A stretch of 64,000 bases of DNA from Fonsecaea monophora (taxonomy: Eukaryota > Ascomycota > Eurotiomycetes > Chaetothyriales > Herpotrichiellaceae), in contig NW_019174068.1 in the NCBI RefSeq assembly GCF_001642475.1, forward strand, positions 1 through 64,000. Reading direction: 5' to 3'. Made by a program: the position numbers and the translations under genes. Below, one piece after another: positions 43,088-53,011 of this stretch. Below the pieces are notes generated by a model, which saw only the letters and a program-made list of their open reading frames with translations, searched no databases and was not told where the DNA came from. Each line of letters begins with the position of its first letter. The first letter of the stretch is position 1.

Positions 43088-44070
43088 GTCACGCCATCGC
43101 TGGCATGTCATCACGCAGTTTAATTCGGGAATTCAGTCTGTGTGGGAATAGTCACAATTGTCGAGGGCTGAAATCAATGCAACCAGACATAGTCGTCGCA
43201 GGAGATGACGGCAGAGTTCCTACGAACTAGTCCCTTACCATTGCTCTAACTGGATCGGCGAGGCATTCCACATTGAGCGCACTCAGGAATGATATCTCAG
43301 GCGCCACCACTCTCCATCAACTTACAGTATATGGCTGCGCAGTATGATGGGGCCGATGCGCCATGAAATCGCCGAAGATGGTGTCACACTTTCTATATCC
43401 ACTCCTCGAGATCTACTCCTGTTCGACATCAAACGGATTTGCGAGATATGATCCAGGCTTCAATGCCGGTGACACGGTCTACAGGGCCTCAACCGCTACA
43501 TGCCACGCGTTTATATCTCTGTAGCCAGAGCTAAAGGCTGATGCCATAAGATTGCTCGGCTACAGATACCCAGGAGCAGATTGATGATCAGTGCAAACGT
43601 TGGCCTTCTAAAGTTGGGTGTTGGCGGCGAGGGACAAACCAATGAGCTATCCTCCTTGGAAACAACACCCCCCTTTGCAAACCGCTTGTGGTCTTGTGTT
43701 GGGTCACAGGAACTATCCCGTTTGCTTTGGACAACAGGTGTTTTGTTCAGACGACCTTTTACCGATATAAAGCCCTCGACAAAGCGCGACAACAATAGCA
43801 CCTCTTTCATTATCACTACATCACACATTATCATGTTCCCCATTCCTTTGGACTGCCTTGTGACAATGATAACCCTTTGTTTGCCTTTGCAGCCTTTATA
43901 TGCCTGCGGCTATTCTAAAGGTATGTTGCAGTTCTTTTTACCTCTCCAAAGACCAACATTGCTGAGATCACCTTCAGCCACTTTCAAACCGCACATACAA
44001 CCTATCACCGTTGCTTAATCAACTATCGGCGCTCCTATCAACCCTACCCTTCCATCGAATTCATAACACA
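43088..44070. promoter_or_regulatory. Upstream region of the GH16 gene
   Basis: About 980 bp between two rightward genes. A TATAAAG element near 43765, about 300 bp before the GH16 ATG, is a plausible TATA box. A plus-strand frame (43581-44018) lacks domain features and overlaps the probable leader. Confidence 0.4.
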
Positions 44071-45141
44071 ATGTCGCTCACTGTACCTGGGCTCTTGGGA
44101 CTCTTCGTTGGAGTTTCTCAAGCTCTGCAATATCAAATCTACCAAAACTACTCCGGTTCCGACTTTTTCGATCACTTCGACTTCTTCTCAGACCCCGATC
44201 CAACACATGGCTTTGTGAAGTACCAGGATTTGGCTGGAGCTAATAATACTGGATTGGCAGGGTTTGCCTCGAACGACGTTTTCCAGAATGTGGTTTATCT
44301 CGGAGTCGACTCGTCCAGCGTTGCCCCAGGCGGCAGGCAATCCACCCGCATTGAATCCAAGGAAGTCTTCAACCAGTCCTTGCATATCGCTGATATTAGA
44401 CACATGCCAGGAGGCATCTGCGGGTCATGGCCGGCATACTGGCTAGTAGGGCCACAGTGGCCAGATAACGGGGAGATTGACATCCTGGAAGGAATCTCAC
44501 TTCAACCCGTCAACAAAATGGTCCTTCATACGAAAGCCCACTTGATGGTCTCCAACATCTCAGACCCCAGTGTCGCGAATGCCACCGGAATGCAAATGCA
44601 AGGCACCTTTACCAGCCTTGATTGCAGTACTGACATCACCGGAAATCCCGGCTGCGCGGCGTCAGGCACCAACAACTCGTTCGGCAAGGCCTTCAACGAC
44701 GATGGCGGAGGTGTTGTGGCCACCGAATACGGCCCGCAGTGGATATCCATCTGGAATTTTGGACGTGACGAGATTCCCGCCGACGCTTTCAGTGGCAGTC
44801 CCAACCCAGAGACCTGGAGAACCCCTGACGCTCACTTCATGTCCGCAGACGGCGGCCCGCTGTCCGAATACTTTTCCAACCTCAGGATCGTCATCAACAC
44901 CGCTCTGTGCGGAGACTGGACGAACGGGGACTGGGCCAACTCGGAATGCGCGACATTGGCCCCGACTTGCCAGGACTATGTTGCCAATAACCCGCAAGCT
45001 TTCAAAGAGGCTTACTGGCTCATTGGAGGCATTCAGGTCTATCAGCCAGTGTCTGGCGGATCGAATATCACGGACGGCCCTTATGCAGGTACGGCGTACC
45101 GTCGTCATGTGCCTCGCATGCATCCCCGTCAAACATCTTGA
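44071..45141 (+). CDS. Secreted GH16 family endo-beta-glucanase
   Basis: The ATG at 44071 (cataacacaATGTC) yields a 356-residue protein that starts with a signal peptide (MSLTVPGLLGLFVGVSQA, cut near 18). The GH16 catalytic motif is GEIDILEG: nucleophile Glu135, Asp137 and acid/base Glu140 fit ExDxxE. Upstream blocks such as FDHFDFFSDPDPTHGFVKYQD and GGICGSWPAYWLVGPQWPDNG and downstream blocks such as EYGPQWISIWNFGRDEIPADAF and YFSNLRIVINTALCGDWTN are characteristic of the fungal endo-1,3(4)-beta-glucanase subgroup. Several N-glycosylation sequons occur. No GPI-anchor signal is seen, so the enzyme is probably secreted and acts on mixed-linkage or 1,3-beta-glucans of plant or fungal walls. There are no introns. 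Confidence 0.92.
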   Translation: MSLTVPGLLGLFVGVSQALQYQIYQNYSGSDFFDHFDFFSDPDPTHGFVKYQDLAGANNTGLAGFASNDVFQNVVYLGVDSSSVAPGGRQSTRIESKEVFNQSLHIADIRHMPGGICGSWPAYWLVGPQWPDNGEIDILEGISLQPVNKMVLHTKAHLMVSNISDPSVANATGMQMQGTFTSLDCSTDITGNPGCAASGTNNSFGKAFNDDGGGVVATEYGPQWISIWNFGRDEIPADAFSGSPNPETWRTPDAHFMSADGGPLSEYFSNLRIVINTALCGDWTNGDWANSECATLAPTCQDYVANNPQAFKEAYWLIGGIQVYQPVSGGSNITDGPYAGTAYRRHVPRMHPRQTS

Positions 45142-45673
45142 CTCGACCGTAGGGTTTGAGATCTGGCGAGGTGTCGATCATACGCAGACTCTAAATCAGT
45201 ACAAGTGAATGCATCGTGCAGCCTGACTTGGACAGACATATCGTCTGCTCCCAGTTTGTACCCAAATAGCCAAGAGAAAGAGGGGAATATACAGATAACC
45301 CAAAATGCTACATGTATGGCGCGAGGAACACCAAGATATAGCAAGAAGAAAAACCCTTTTACATAATGTCAAGAATGACGAGTTATCGTTGACTTAAACA
45401 CGAAAATTTCTATGGGATCATGTGCTTCGTCGATTCTCTGCGCTTCATCATTGTTTGATCTTCTAAGAGGGCAGATAATAGTTCTGGGTATTCGAATAAA
45501 CTCATTAGTTTTGAGCCCCAAAATGAACAAAAATGCTTGGGATTAATTTGGACCAATCGCAGATACAATTACTATTACGGTGAAGTCGAGTCTTTTGTAC
45601 CTCCGTACTCGGTACTCTGTAACTCCGTTGTTGGGAACCGTTTTGGATCATTTTGAAGAATTATATAACTATC

Positions 45674-45709
<36 letters not shown>

Positions 45710-45754
45710 TCGAAAGTAGAGCTTTCATCTCGATTCTCATCTCATCTCATGTAC
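45142..45754. other. AT-rich convergent intergenic region
   Basis: About 610 bp, clearly more AT-rich than its surroundings, between the GH16 and large membrane-protein gene ends. It contains an AT microsatellite at 45679-45706. No gene is seen. Confidence 0.5.
45679..45706. repeat. (AT)14 microsatellite
   Basis: A perfect alternating AT run in the 3' intergenic region, about 50 bp before the stop codon of the minus-strand membrane-protein gene. Confidence 0.95.
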
Positions 45755-48103
45755 TCATGTACGTTTCCGTCTCAGACGCACCGCACCCTGCTCGTCCTCT
45801 TCGTTGAGTGACAAGACCCACGCCTCGTCGTGGAACATCTGGCGCTTGAGAGATCTGTTGATCTCGCGGTCTGACGTCTTTGTGGTGGCGGGGTCGCGCA
45901 GGATCTCCTCGACCTGCGGGCTCAGGACCTGGGCGTGCGCCTGCCAGACGTTGTTGATGGAGGCGTAGGCCGACTGAGCGCGGAAGCTGAGGACGCCGGA
46001 CAGGGAGAGGGCGATGAAGCCGACGAGGGCGACGTGGACGACCAGGCACCCGAGCACGACGAAGAAGCCGAGCGACCGCGTCGGCTGCAGGGCCGCCACG
46101 GAAAAGCTCGCCGAGTAGTTGGACGGGACGTCCCAGTACGGCAGAAAGCGGTAGAAGCCGTCCGCCGTCACCGTGTGCAGGAGCGCCTGGAGCGCCAGGG
46201 CGGGTGACTTGGTGGTTCTCAGGACTTGCTGGAAGAGGTTGGCGCGCTCCTCGCTCACGCTGCGCATGCTGCCCGCGAGCGACGGATCCTGGTAAAAAAG
46301 GACCCGCGAGATGTTCGGGGCGCTCGTCCCGCCGTAGTATGTCGAGGACCACACGCGGTAGAAGTTGAGCGTGAGCGAAAAGGGGTTCACCGTGGCCAAT
46401 GAATCTTGGTCGTAGTAGCTGTTGTTCTGATACACGGCGTCGCGGTCCATGTCGAACTGGCGCTTGAGCTCGCTTTCCGAGAGTCGCAAAACGCCTCGGT
46501 CCTCCAGGGATTCACGCTCCAGGGAAGAAGCGCCGATTTGTCGCAGTCCTCCACCGAGCCCCGCCGGCTCGGGAGTCGACCTGGTGCGATTGGCCTCGAT
46601 CACCATGTTTTTGGTGTCAAAGAAGCCGTCGTAGCAGATACTGGCGTCGATGGACCGTGCCTGGTGCCAGGCAGGTACGGGGACGAGATTACCGCTGGAG
46701 TCGTATTGTAGCGTCCCGTCGGGCTGAGCGGACGTAATTCGAACCCACTGGTTGCGAGGGTCGAACTGCCAATCCGTTGTTGCATTCCAGAAAATCGTCG
46801 AGAATGTAACTGTACCAACGTCGTACGCTGTATTGGTGAAATTCAAGACGAGATAAGCATGTCCAAGCGGGATCCATGTCACAAAGGTCATGTTTTCAAA
46901 TTCGCGGGCCCACCATCTTCCGTCGTATGGGCTGCCGGAAGCGAGCACGTAGTACTGTAGCGATGTATTGTATGCCGGGTCGACGGCACTTAGGAGACCA
47001 CCAGCACGGGAGTCGATCTGACAAACACTCGTGGACCATTGATCCGATCCTGCTCTGACGGCCGTCGGGGACAACTCGGGCACTGAACAGTTGAATGCAG
47101 TCAGGTTGCCATCTGGGGGTAGAATGAGCACTGGCCCGAGCGACTTGACGGGACGGACTGTTCCCACAAAGCTGAGATTGTTGCCGCCCCGGCTGCTCCC
47201 TAGCAGGCTCAGATCTTGGAACTCTGGTCGGATGCAGACGACACGGGCATCATATATCGTGGCATTCCCCCGAAATCCCAAGAGATCAGCACGACCTTGG
47301 TCGGCCGTTATGGGGAGAAATGACCGAATGACGGGGCCTGTGTCATCAATTTCGGGCTCTTTCACTGCCTCTTCAGGACGAGAAGCCTCTGCGAAGATGG
47401 GATACGATGGCTGTCCACTAAGGAATGCGTCGTCGTACCTCGGCATCTCGTTAAGCCAGACCATGCCGTATGTGTCGTTGATCAAGCCCAGTGAGCTGGC
47501 GGTCATATTGAAGGATGTCGGGATTGAGGCGGCAGACATATCCGACAGCAGCAGTGTAGAGCTGAACTGGGATAGCAGAGTGGTGCATCCGAGCAGGGAG
47601 GTAAGAGCGACGAGGGCGAGAGGGATTTCCAGGTGGCGCCATTTCTGAGCCACGAGTATCGCAATATCCCATGGACCCGAGTTGAGATACCGCATGGTGG
47701 AGAGCTGGAGGATGCTCGAAAGGGGAGCTCCTTTCGCCAGAAAGCTCGAGGCGAGGATCGAGGTGCAGAGGATGGCCTGTATCGAGACAGCCCAGCGAAT
47801 GCACACCGAACACAATGCGACGCTCCTCGCCGCCCAACCTGAGAGCACGATGCTGTGCCAGGTCCTCTGCTCTGGGCCCGAGTACCACAGGAAAGCCAAA
47901 AAGGCGTATACACCCGCCAAAACACAGTAGGTGACGACCAAAAGCAGTGTAGGTACAGCAAGAGGCCTCCATGGTCGAGGCTGGCCGACCTGTACCTCGG
48001 ACAGGCGTGATATTGGGCTCGATTTCAAAGGTTGCTGCTCGTTGACAGTATCATTGGGCTTGTATGAGGTTGGAGCCCCGAGGGTATAGTCGGGTGTGGC
48101 CAT
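45755..48103 (-). CDS. Large fungal membrane protein, uncharacterised
   Basis: A 782-residue single-exon protein. The ATG at 48103 is the first in frame; the 21 open codons upstream have none. After a polar N-terminus come hydrophobic segments at about 48-70, 85-110 and 160-180. A long Asn-glycosylation-rich extracellular or lumenal region follows (sequons such as NMT, NDT, NAT, NLS, NCS, NTS, NFT), with scattered Cys. A final hydrophobic segment sits near 690-715 (LGFFVVLGCLVVHVALVGFIALSL), before a charged C-terminal tail. This topology matches a large, uncharacterised family of filamentous fungi with three N-terminal and one C-terminal membrane spans. I do not know its function. The C-terminal third has much higher GC content than the neighbouring intergenic DNA. 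Confidence 0.75.
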   Translation of the reverse strand: MATPDYTLGAPTSYKPNDTVNEQQPLKSSPISRLSEVQVGQPRPWRPLAVPTLLLVVTYCVLAGVYAFLAFLWYSGPEQRTWHSIVLSGWAARSVALCSVCIRWAVSIQAILCTSILASSFLAKGAPLSSILQLSTMRYLNSGPWDIAILVAQKWRHLEIPLALVALTSLLGCTTLLSQFSSTLLLSDMSAASIPTSFNMTASSLGLINDTYGMVWLNEMPRYDDAFLSGQPSYPIFAEASRPEEAVKEPEIDDTGPVIRSFLPITADQGRADLLGFRGNATIYDARVVCIRPEFQDLSLLGSSRGGNNLSFVGTVRPVKSLGPVLILPPDGNLTAFNCSVPELSPTAVRAGSDQWSTSVCQIDSRAGGLLSAVDPAYNTSLQYYVLASGSPYDGRWWAREFENMTFVTWIPLGHAYLVLNFTNTAYDVGTVTFSTIFWNATTDWQFDPRNQWVRITSAQPDGTLQYDSSGNLVPVPAWHQARSIDASICYDGFFDTKNMVIEANRTRSTPEPAGLGGGLRQIGASSLERESLEDRGVLRLSESELKRQFDMDRDAVYQNNSYYDQDSLATVNPFSLTLNFYRVWSSTYYGGTSAPNISRVLFYQDPSLAGSMRSVSEERANLFQQVLRTTKSPALALQALLHTVTADGFYRFLPYWDVPSNYSASFSVAALQPTRSLGFFVVLGCLVVHVALVGFIALSLSGVLSFRAQSAYASINNVWQAHAQVLSPQVEEILRDPATTKTSDREINRSLKRQMFHDEAWVLSLNEEDEQGAVRLRRKRT

Positions 48104-49405
48104 ATTCACACCGTCTGACCGTGTAAGACGGGATGGCAAACATCCTAGAGCTCCCAGGTGAGCCAAACTGGTGAACGAGGCTTTCGCGACCCGGCGGACG
48201 ACCTCTAACCTGATGATATTTGTCTATCTTTGGATCAGTTTTTCTCTCAAGACCATGGGGAACGAAACTGTTTAAGATTGCCCGTGCCTGGAACCGCCCT
48301 GCCGCCATCATGCGTGTTCTATTGCCACTGGGGATAAGACCCTTGAGGCGCAAACTGCTCGGTTACAGATAAGGCAGACTTTTAAGCGTTGTGCATTGTC
48401 TTGGGCATTGTGTATTGCTAGCCCCCCCAAGCCACCTCTATGCAGCGCGCCAAACTCCAGAGCGGGAGCCAAGCTGAGTAGAAACTGGCCGCGCCTCACT
48501 TTGTTGCTGGTGTAGGGTGATGCCGCCCTATTCTCACCCTGTCCCGCGTGGGGGCTTGTAGTGAATTGCTACCGGAGTGTGCTTTGTCATCTTCGTGGGG
48601 ACCAATAACAATGGTGATTCTTGGCCCTCAAAGTCAACTGCCACGGCAGAATATAAAAGCAGCGATGCCGGAGTCTCCACTTTCAAGGTTTGGCGAGTGC
48701 AAGCCAAAGAGCCGTAGTTGGCACAAGAATTGCAATGGCCTCCTCGCTGCTTTCGCTAGCTACAGATGTGCGAGTCCTTCACTTTTTCACTAGCTACCAG
48801 TGTGCGAGTCCTCTTTCACTAGCGACGAATGTGCGAGTCCTCTCCTCAGCCTTTTTGAACCATCTGTTGTTCATGTCTGCCTGATCTTCATCCTAGCGCC
48901 GCCACTCAACGAGGAGGAAGTAACATCGACAGCGATGCAGGAGTCAGAATATCATCTCCAGGAGCGGCTCAACAGCATTCTGGTTTCGTTGCATCAAACC
49001 CTGCCGTGACTGAGATTCAGTCAATTAGGGAGACTCGAGAGGGCCTTTATTTTTGGCCCCCAAAGTTCTCTATCCGAGTTTTGAGACTATTTCGTTCCCG
49101 TGGACTAGCGTTGATAGGTGGTTCGCACTGGTACAGCTCAGCACTGTCTTTCAAGTATTCAGCTTCTGAAGTGCAGTTGATGAACAGCAAAGAGGAGTAG
49201 CATTACAAGGTAGAGTTTGGACCCCAATATTCCGGTGCTTGTAACGTCCCTTGCGAACGCCCGATAGATGCTGATTATGGATTCATCTCACAGTGTCGAC
49301 AGAATGAGGTGCAAGGTGTGGGAGCCATGGTTGTTCCTATAGTGCTGGCGAGCCGGAAGAAGCCACCTTTCCAATCCAACCCAACCCAGTGCAACTCGAA
49401 CTGGG
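48104..49405. other. Gene-poor interval with TATA-like element and minisatellite
   Basis: 1.3 kb between two minus-strand genes. It holds a TATAAAAG element on the plus strand near 48653 with no accepted gene downstream, and a 30-bp minisatellite at 48751-48842. Short plus-strand frames (48548-49200) are not convincing. Confidence 0.5.
48751..48842. repeat. Three-copy 30-bp minisatellite
   Basis: Three imperfect tandem copies of a unit containing TCACTAGCTAC...GTGCGAGTCCT lie end to end. The core GTGCGAGTCC is identical in all three. Confidence 0.85.
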
Positions 49406-50476
49406 TCATGAATGTCTCTGCACAATCATGTCCACAAACTCCCCATAGGTCGTCCCCTTCTCCTTGTCGATAACCTCATCAAGATCCGGCTGCATGAAGA
49501 GTGCTAGCGTGTTCCTGGCTACCTTGCTCGCGCCGCTCGGCCCACGGACAAAATGCGGCACAGCCTTGAACTTTCCATCCGTAATCATCTGCAGGGCCTC
49601 GCCGGTCTGGAAGGCGATGCAGTTGGTGGGAATATCGACTTTCACGACCTTGTTGCCTCGTGAGCGGATGTAGAGTCCTGCCTTGGGGTCGGGAGATGCA
49701 GGCAGGATCGGCAAAGATGGAAAGGAGTGAGTTGTAAGTGGTGGCAAGGGGCTGGACTCGTCCATGTACAGTGCCGATGTCAGTGCCGTCAAACAGCCAT
49801 CGTCCAGGTGGGTGGCACACCACGAGTCCTCCTCAGAGTCTGAAGGATCCGCCGATCTGTCGGATGGGGACGATGTTGCACTGGCCGCTTCGGCAGGGGG
49901 GAAATAGTGCAGCAAACGAGCTTTGGGCGTGTGACTGGTCTTGACCACACATTCGAGATATCCCTGCCGGTACTGTGGGATGTGCTTACTGGCGTACAGG
50001 TCGATCGCTCGGGCGACGAGCGCTCCGATGTCGATCAACATCGTGCACAGCTCTTCGAAGGTCGCTCGGAACCCAGGCATCGCAGATTCAGGAGGCCACA
50101 AGTTTGTCCCTGCGCCCCTCGTGGCGGGTTTACCAGGCACCGGGACGACGGGGTTTTCCAGGAAGAATGACTGGCAGTCCACATAGTAGGATCCTTTCAT
50201 GGTGTCGTACTGTCCGTCCTTGAGGGCCTCTCTGCCATGACTCCATCCGACCTCGTAATGCGATGCTGCATCGGTGAGAGCGTCCAGGTCCTGCTGCGGA
50301 AGTTGCGCCAGATACGATGCGTACGACAGCAGTTTCTCGCGCAGCTCCAGGTATCTGGTCGGGAGGTCGTTGACAACTAGAATTCCGAGTGAGGATTCAC
50401 CGAATGCTTCTTCGAGTGCTGTGAAGGCCACTGTCCCTTCTGCCAGCTGCTTCAGACTGACTGTCGTCGCCTTCAT
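49406..50476 (-). CDS. 2-oxoglutarate/Fe(II)-dependent oxygenase (isopenicillin-N-synthase-like)
   Basis: A 356-residue protein in one exon with an ATG start. The double-stranded beta-helix carries the iron ligands: His223 and Asp225 in ATHLDDGCLT, and a distal His308 in AVPHFVRGP. Arg311 could bind the 2-oxoglutarate carboxylate. The N-terminal half (LEEAFGESSLGILVVNDLP...LPTRYLELREKLLSYASYLAQLP...YEVGWSHGREALKDGQYDTMKGSYYVDC) is typical of a widespread fungal family of this fold. Substrate is unknown. It starts about 505 bp from the divergent guanine deaminase, with a GATA-motif doublet between them, so co-regulation by nitrogen source is plausible. A purine-related substrate is speculation. 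Confidence 0.85.
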   Translation of the reverse strand: MKATTVSLKQLAEGTVAFTALEEAFGESSLGILVVNDLPTRYLELREKLLSYASYLAQLPQQDLDALTDAASHYEVGWSHGREALKDGQYDTMKGSYYVDCQSFFLENPVVPVPGKPATRGAGTNLWPPESAMPGFRATFEELCTMLIDIGALVARAIDLYASKHIPQYRQGYLECVVKTSHTPKARLLHYFPPAEAASATSSPSDRSADPSDSEEDSWCATHLDDGCLTALTSALYMDESSPLPPLTTHSFPSLPILPASPDPKAGLYIRSRGNKVVKVDIPTNCIAFQTGEALQMITDGKFKAVPHFVRGPSGASKVARNTLALFMQPDLDEVIDKEKGTTYGEFVDMIVQRHS

Positions 50477-50981
50477 TGTATTGCCTCAAACGCTAGCGCT
50501 GCGATGACCTGTCCTGTCGCCTTCAATGCACACCTTCTCGCAACTCTGCTGTCAGACTCCGCACGAATATTCAGTTTTTGAATTCAAGATACACACGAAC
50601 GATACATGCTCTCTGACCTCCTTCAGCCTCGGCCCAGGCCCTGTCGCCACTTCAATAACAGCCGTACGAGATATCAGTACCTCCGAGACCGTCCTCCAGT
50701 GTGTCGGAGATGCGCGGCAGCAAAAGTCATCTGAGTTGCGTGGCCTTTCGACGTCTGCCAAAATGACCTTCCTAGACGAGCATACACGCTAAGTGCTGAC
50801 CTATCTCTTTATCTGGACACGAAAGCGCCCTTCTGACGAGTAGCCATGACTAAAATGGTCCTGCGATATAGTCTCGCGGACTAGAAGATTCACGCTACAA
50901 CTACAATAGCGAGGACATTCCCATCTGTCCAGTAATTATTGCCACTCACACGCGCGTGGAAGTTGACGATATCTTTGCAGG
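50477..50981. promoter_or_regulatory. Bidirectional promoter with GATA-motif doublet
   Basis: The 505 bp between the divergent oxygenase and guanine deaminase starts contain two closely spaced HGATAR sites on the minus strand, at 50801-50806 (AGATAG) and 50809-50814 (AGATAA). GATA factors of the AreA/NIT2 type bind such paired sites in nitrogen-regulated fungal promoters. Binding here is inferred. Confidence 0.5.
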
Positions 50982-52508
50982 ATGCGGTGTCTTTCTCTTT
51001 CCATGTTCCGTGGCCGTACCAGGAGGGAGAGCGTGGGAGATGCGGCTTCGCCTCCTCCATACACAGCGTCCGAGGCTGGAGCACCGGGGATAGAGACGAA
51101 GAAGAAGAAGAAGAAGAACACCCGCAAAGTCTTCTTCGGACGCATCATCCACAGCAAGTCTCTCAAGGAGGTCGAGATCCTCCACAGAGCCAGCCTGGGC
51201 ATCGACGACAAGGGCACCATTCTCTTCGTGGACTCGAGCGTCGCCTCCGCCGCCGAGGCATGTGCCAAACACGCGGGCTTCGCCCACGCGGAGACGGTGA
51301 CGCTGGGGCCGATGCAGTTCCTCTTCCCGGGCCTCATCGACACGCACATGCACGCGCCGCAGTACCCCAACATGGCGCTGGGCATGGAGGGCGACCTGAA
51401 GGAGTGGTGCGAGAACTGGACGGACCCGATGGAGGCGTCGTACGCCGACACGGCCAAGGCGCACCGCGTGTACCGCGAGATGGTGCAGAGGGAGCTCGAG
51501 AACGGTAGTACTACCGTCGCCTACAACTCGAGCATCCACCCGGACGCGACCAACGTGCTGGCCGACACGTGTCTGGAGTTCGGCCAGCGCGCCGTCATCG
51601 GCAAGCTGTGCATCCTCGTGGGCAGCACTCACGGGAACTGGGAGGCCAGCGCCGCGCAGAGCCTGGCCGACGAGGCCAAGGTCGTCAGGCACATCCGCCA
51701 GATCGACCCGGCGGGCGAGCTGGTGATGCCGTGCATCCAGCCTCGCGCGGGCTCGTACGTGCCGCCGGAGCTGATGGCCGGGCTGGGCGAACTGTACTCA
51801 CGCGAGAGCAACAGCGGTGCCAACAACCCGGTCCGGGTCCAGGCGCACATGTGCGAGACGCCGCTCGAGGTGGCCAACATGCACGCCCTGCACGCGGGCT
51901 TCGAGAGCTACGCCGACATGTACGACCACTACGGGCTGTTCGGCCCGCGCACGATCCTGGCGCACTGCATCCACCTGACGGAGCGGGACATGCAGGTCAT
52001 GGCGGCCCGGAAGGTCGGCGTCGCCCACAACGCCAACAGCAACACCTGCCTCACCGACGGGTGGTGCCGGGTGCGCGAGCTGCTCGACCGCGGCATCAAG
52101 GTCGGCCTGGGCACCGACTGCTCGGCGGGATACTCGATCTCGATCCTCAACTCGATGCGGCAGGCCAGCAACGTCTCGCGCCACCTGACCATCCACACGG
52201 GCGACCCGGGCTGGAAACTCGGCTTCGACGAGCTCGTGTACTTGGCCACCATGGGCGGCGCCGAGGTCTGCGCCCTGGACCACAAAGTCGGCAACTTCCA
52301 GGTCGGCAAGGCCTTCGACGCCCTGCTCGTCGACGTCGGCCTTGACGACAACATCAACACAAACGGCTTCGAGCACGACGACATGGCCCTGTTGAAGAAG
52401 TGGGTCTTTATGGGCGACGACCGGTCGATACGAAAGGTCTTTGTGGGCGGACGACTGGTCGCGGGGAAGGATCTCAAGGGTGTCACCAAGGGCGTGTCTC
52501 TGCCTTGA
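50982..52508 (+). CDS. GUD1: Guanine deaminase
   Basis: A 508-residue amidohydrolase in one exon. Translation may start at 50982 or at the internal ATG at 51003; sequence before the first ATG (tttgcag) looks like a splice acceptor, so an upstream exon is also possible. The metal site starts with PGLIDTHMHAPQYPN (His122, His124 from 50982). Other family blocks are EWCENWTDPMEASYADTAKAHRVYREMVQRELENGSTTVAYNSS, HMCETPLEV, TILAHCIHLTERDM, HNANSNTCL and GLGTDCSAGYSISIL, giving the later His and Asp ligands. It hydrolyses guanine to xanthine and ammonia in the cytosol, feeding purine catabolism. The first 40 residues are Lys-rich and non-conserved. Codon use is extremely G/C-ending. Confidence 0.92.
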   Translation: MRCLSLSMFRGRTRRESVGDAASPPPYTASEAGAPGIETKKKKKKNTRKVFFGRIIHSKSLKEVEILHRASLGIDDKGTILFVDSSVASAAEACAKHAGFAHAETVTLGPMQFLFPGLIDTHMHAPQYPNMALGMEGDLKEWCENWTDPMEASYADTAKAHRVYREMVQRELENGSTTVAYNSSIHPDATNVLADTCLEFGQRAVIGKLCILVGSTHGNWEASAAQSLADEAKVVRHIRQIDPAGELVMPCIQPRAGSYVPPELMAGLGELYSRESNSGANNPVRVQAHMCETPLEVANMHALHAGFESYADMYDHYGLFGPRTILAHCIHLTERDMQVMAARKVGVAHNANSNTCLTDGWCRVRELLDRGIKVGLGTDCSAGYSISILNSMRQASNVSRHLTIHTGDPGWKLGFDELVYLATMGGAEVCALDHKVGNFQVGKAFDALLVDVGLDDNINTNGFEHDDMALLKKWVFMGDDRSIRKVFVGGRLVAGKDLKGVTKGVSLP

Positions 52509-52625
52509 GTTTCACAAACGAAAGGCATTATGGTAAGATGAGACGAGATGAGACGACGAGATGCGAGATGCGAGATGTGTGCCAATGAGTGTATAGATTC
52601 AGTATGCACTACTTCTAGTACCAGT

Positions 52626-52656
52626 AGCTAGCTAGCTAGCTAGCCAGCCAGCCAGC
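52626..52656. repeat. GCTA/GCCA tetranucleotide repeat
   Basis: About five GCTA units change into three GCCA units, just downstream of the guanine deaminase stop codon. Confidence 0.9.
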
Positions 52657-52748
52657 TACTTCGTCGGCCCCGACGCTACTTGGACGTCTGAGACGATGTA
52701 GAATTTGTAAATAGCAAAAACAAAACCAAAAGGCGCTGTACCCCAGAC

Positions 52749-52960
52749 CATTCCGGTCAAGTGCCCGTACCATATCGCTCAATCATAATAGTACAAGGTG
52801 AGGGTATCATATGTCATCAAAAAAATCCAACTTGTAATCATGTCGTCGTCAGTTCATTCCGAACAAGGGCCTCCTTGATGTCGGTGTACAAAGGAGGTGA
52901 ACGATCCACCCGCAAAATCCCACAAACAATACGCCAGTCCATTCCGGACAAGTGCTTGTA
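52749..52960. repeat. Three dispersed copies of a CATTCCGGNCAAGTGC motif
   Basis: Copies begin at about 52749, 52855 and 52940. The first and third also share flanking sequence (CCAG before and TTGTAC/CCGTAC after). They lie in the 3' region between convergent genes. Confidence 0.7.
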
Positions 52961-53011
52961 CATTAGATGGTGTTATTGTACAAGTGAGCGCTGAATTTAG
53001 AAAACCTTTTT

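Larger units (their letters stand above)
52509..53011. other. Convergent 3' intergenic region with short repeats
   Basis: About 500 bp between the guanine deaminase and permease gene ends. It holds a CTAG-type tetranucleotide repeat and three degenerate copies of a CATTCCGGNCAAGTGC motif, listed separately. No gene is seen. Confidence 0.5.

Noticed and set aside
43581..44018. 145-codon plus-strand frame upstream of the GH16 gene
   Set aside because: It overlaps the probable TATA box and leader of the GH16 gene and has no domain or conserved pattern.
50946..51692. 248-codon minus-strand frame opposite guanine deaminase
   Set aside because: Antisense shadow with His/Val/Arg bias and no domain.
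51569..52345. 258-codon plus-strand frame overlapping guanine deaminase
   Set aside because: It is a shadow frame in extremely GC-rich coding DNA; its Arg/Ala/Gly-rich composition is an artefact of the deaminase codons.
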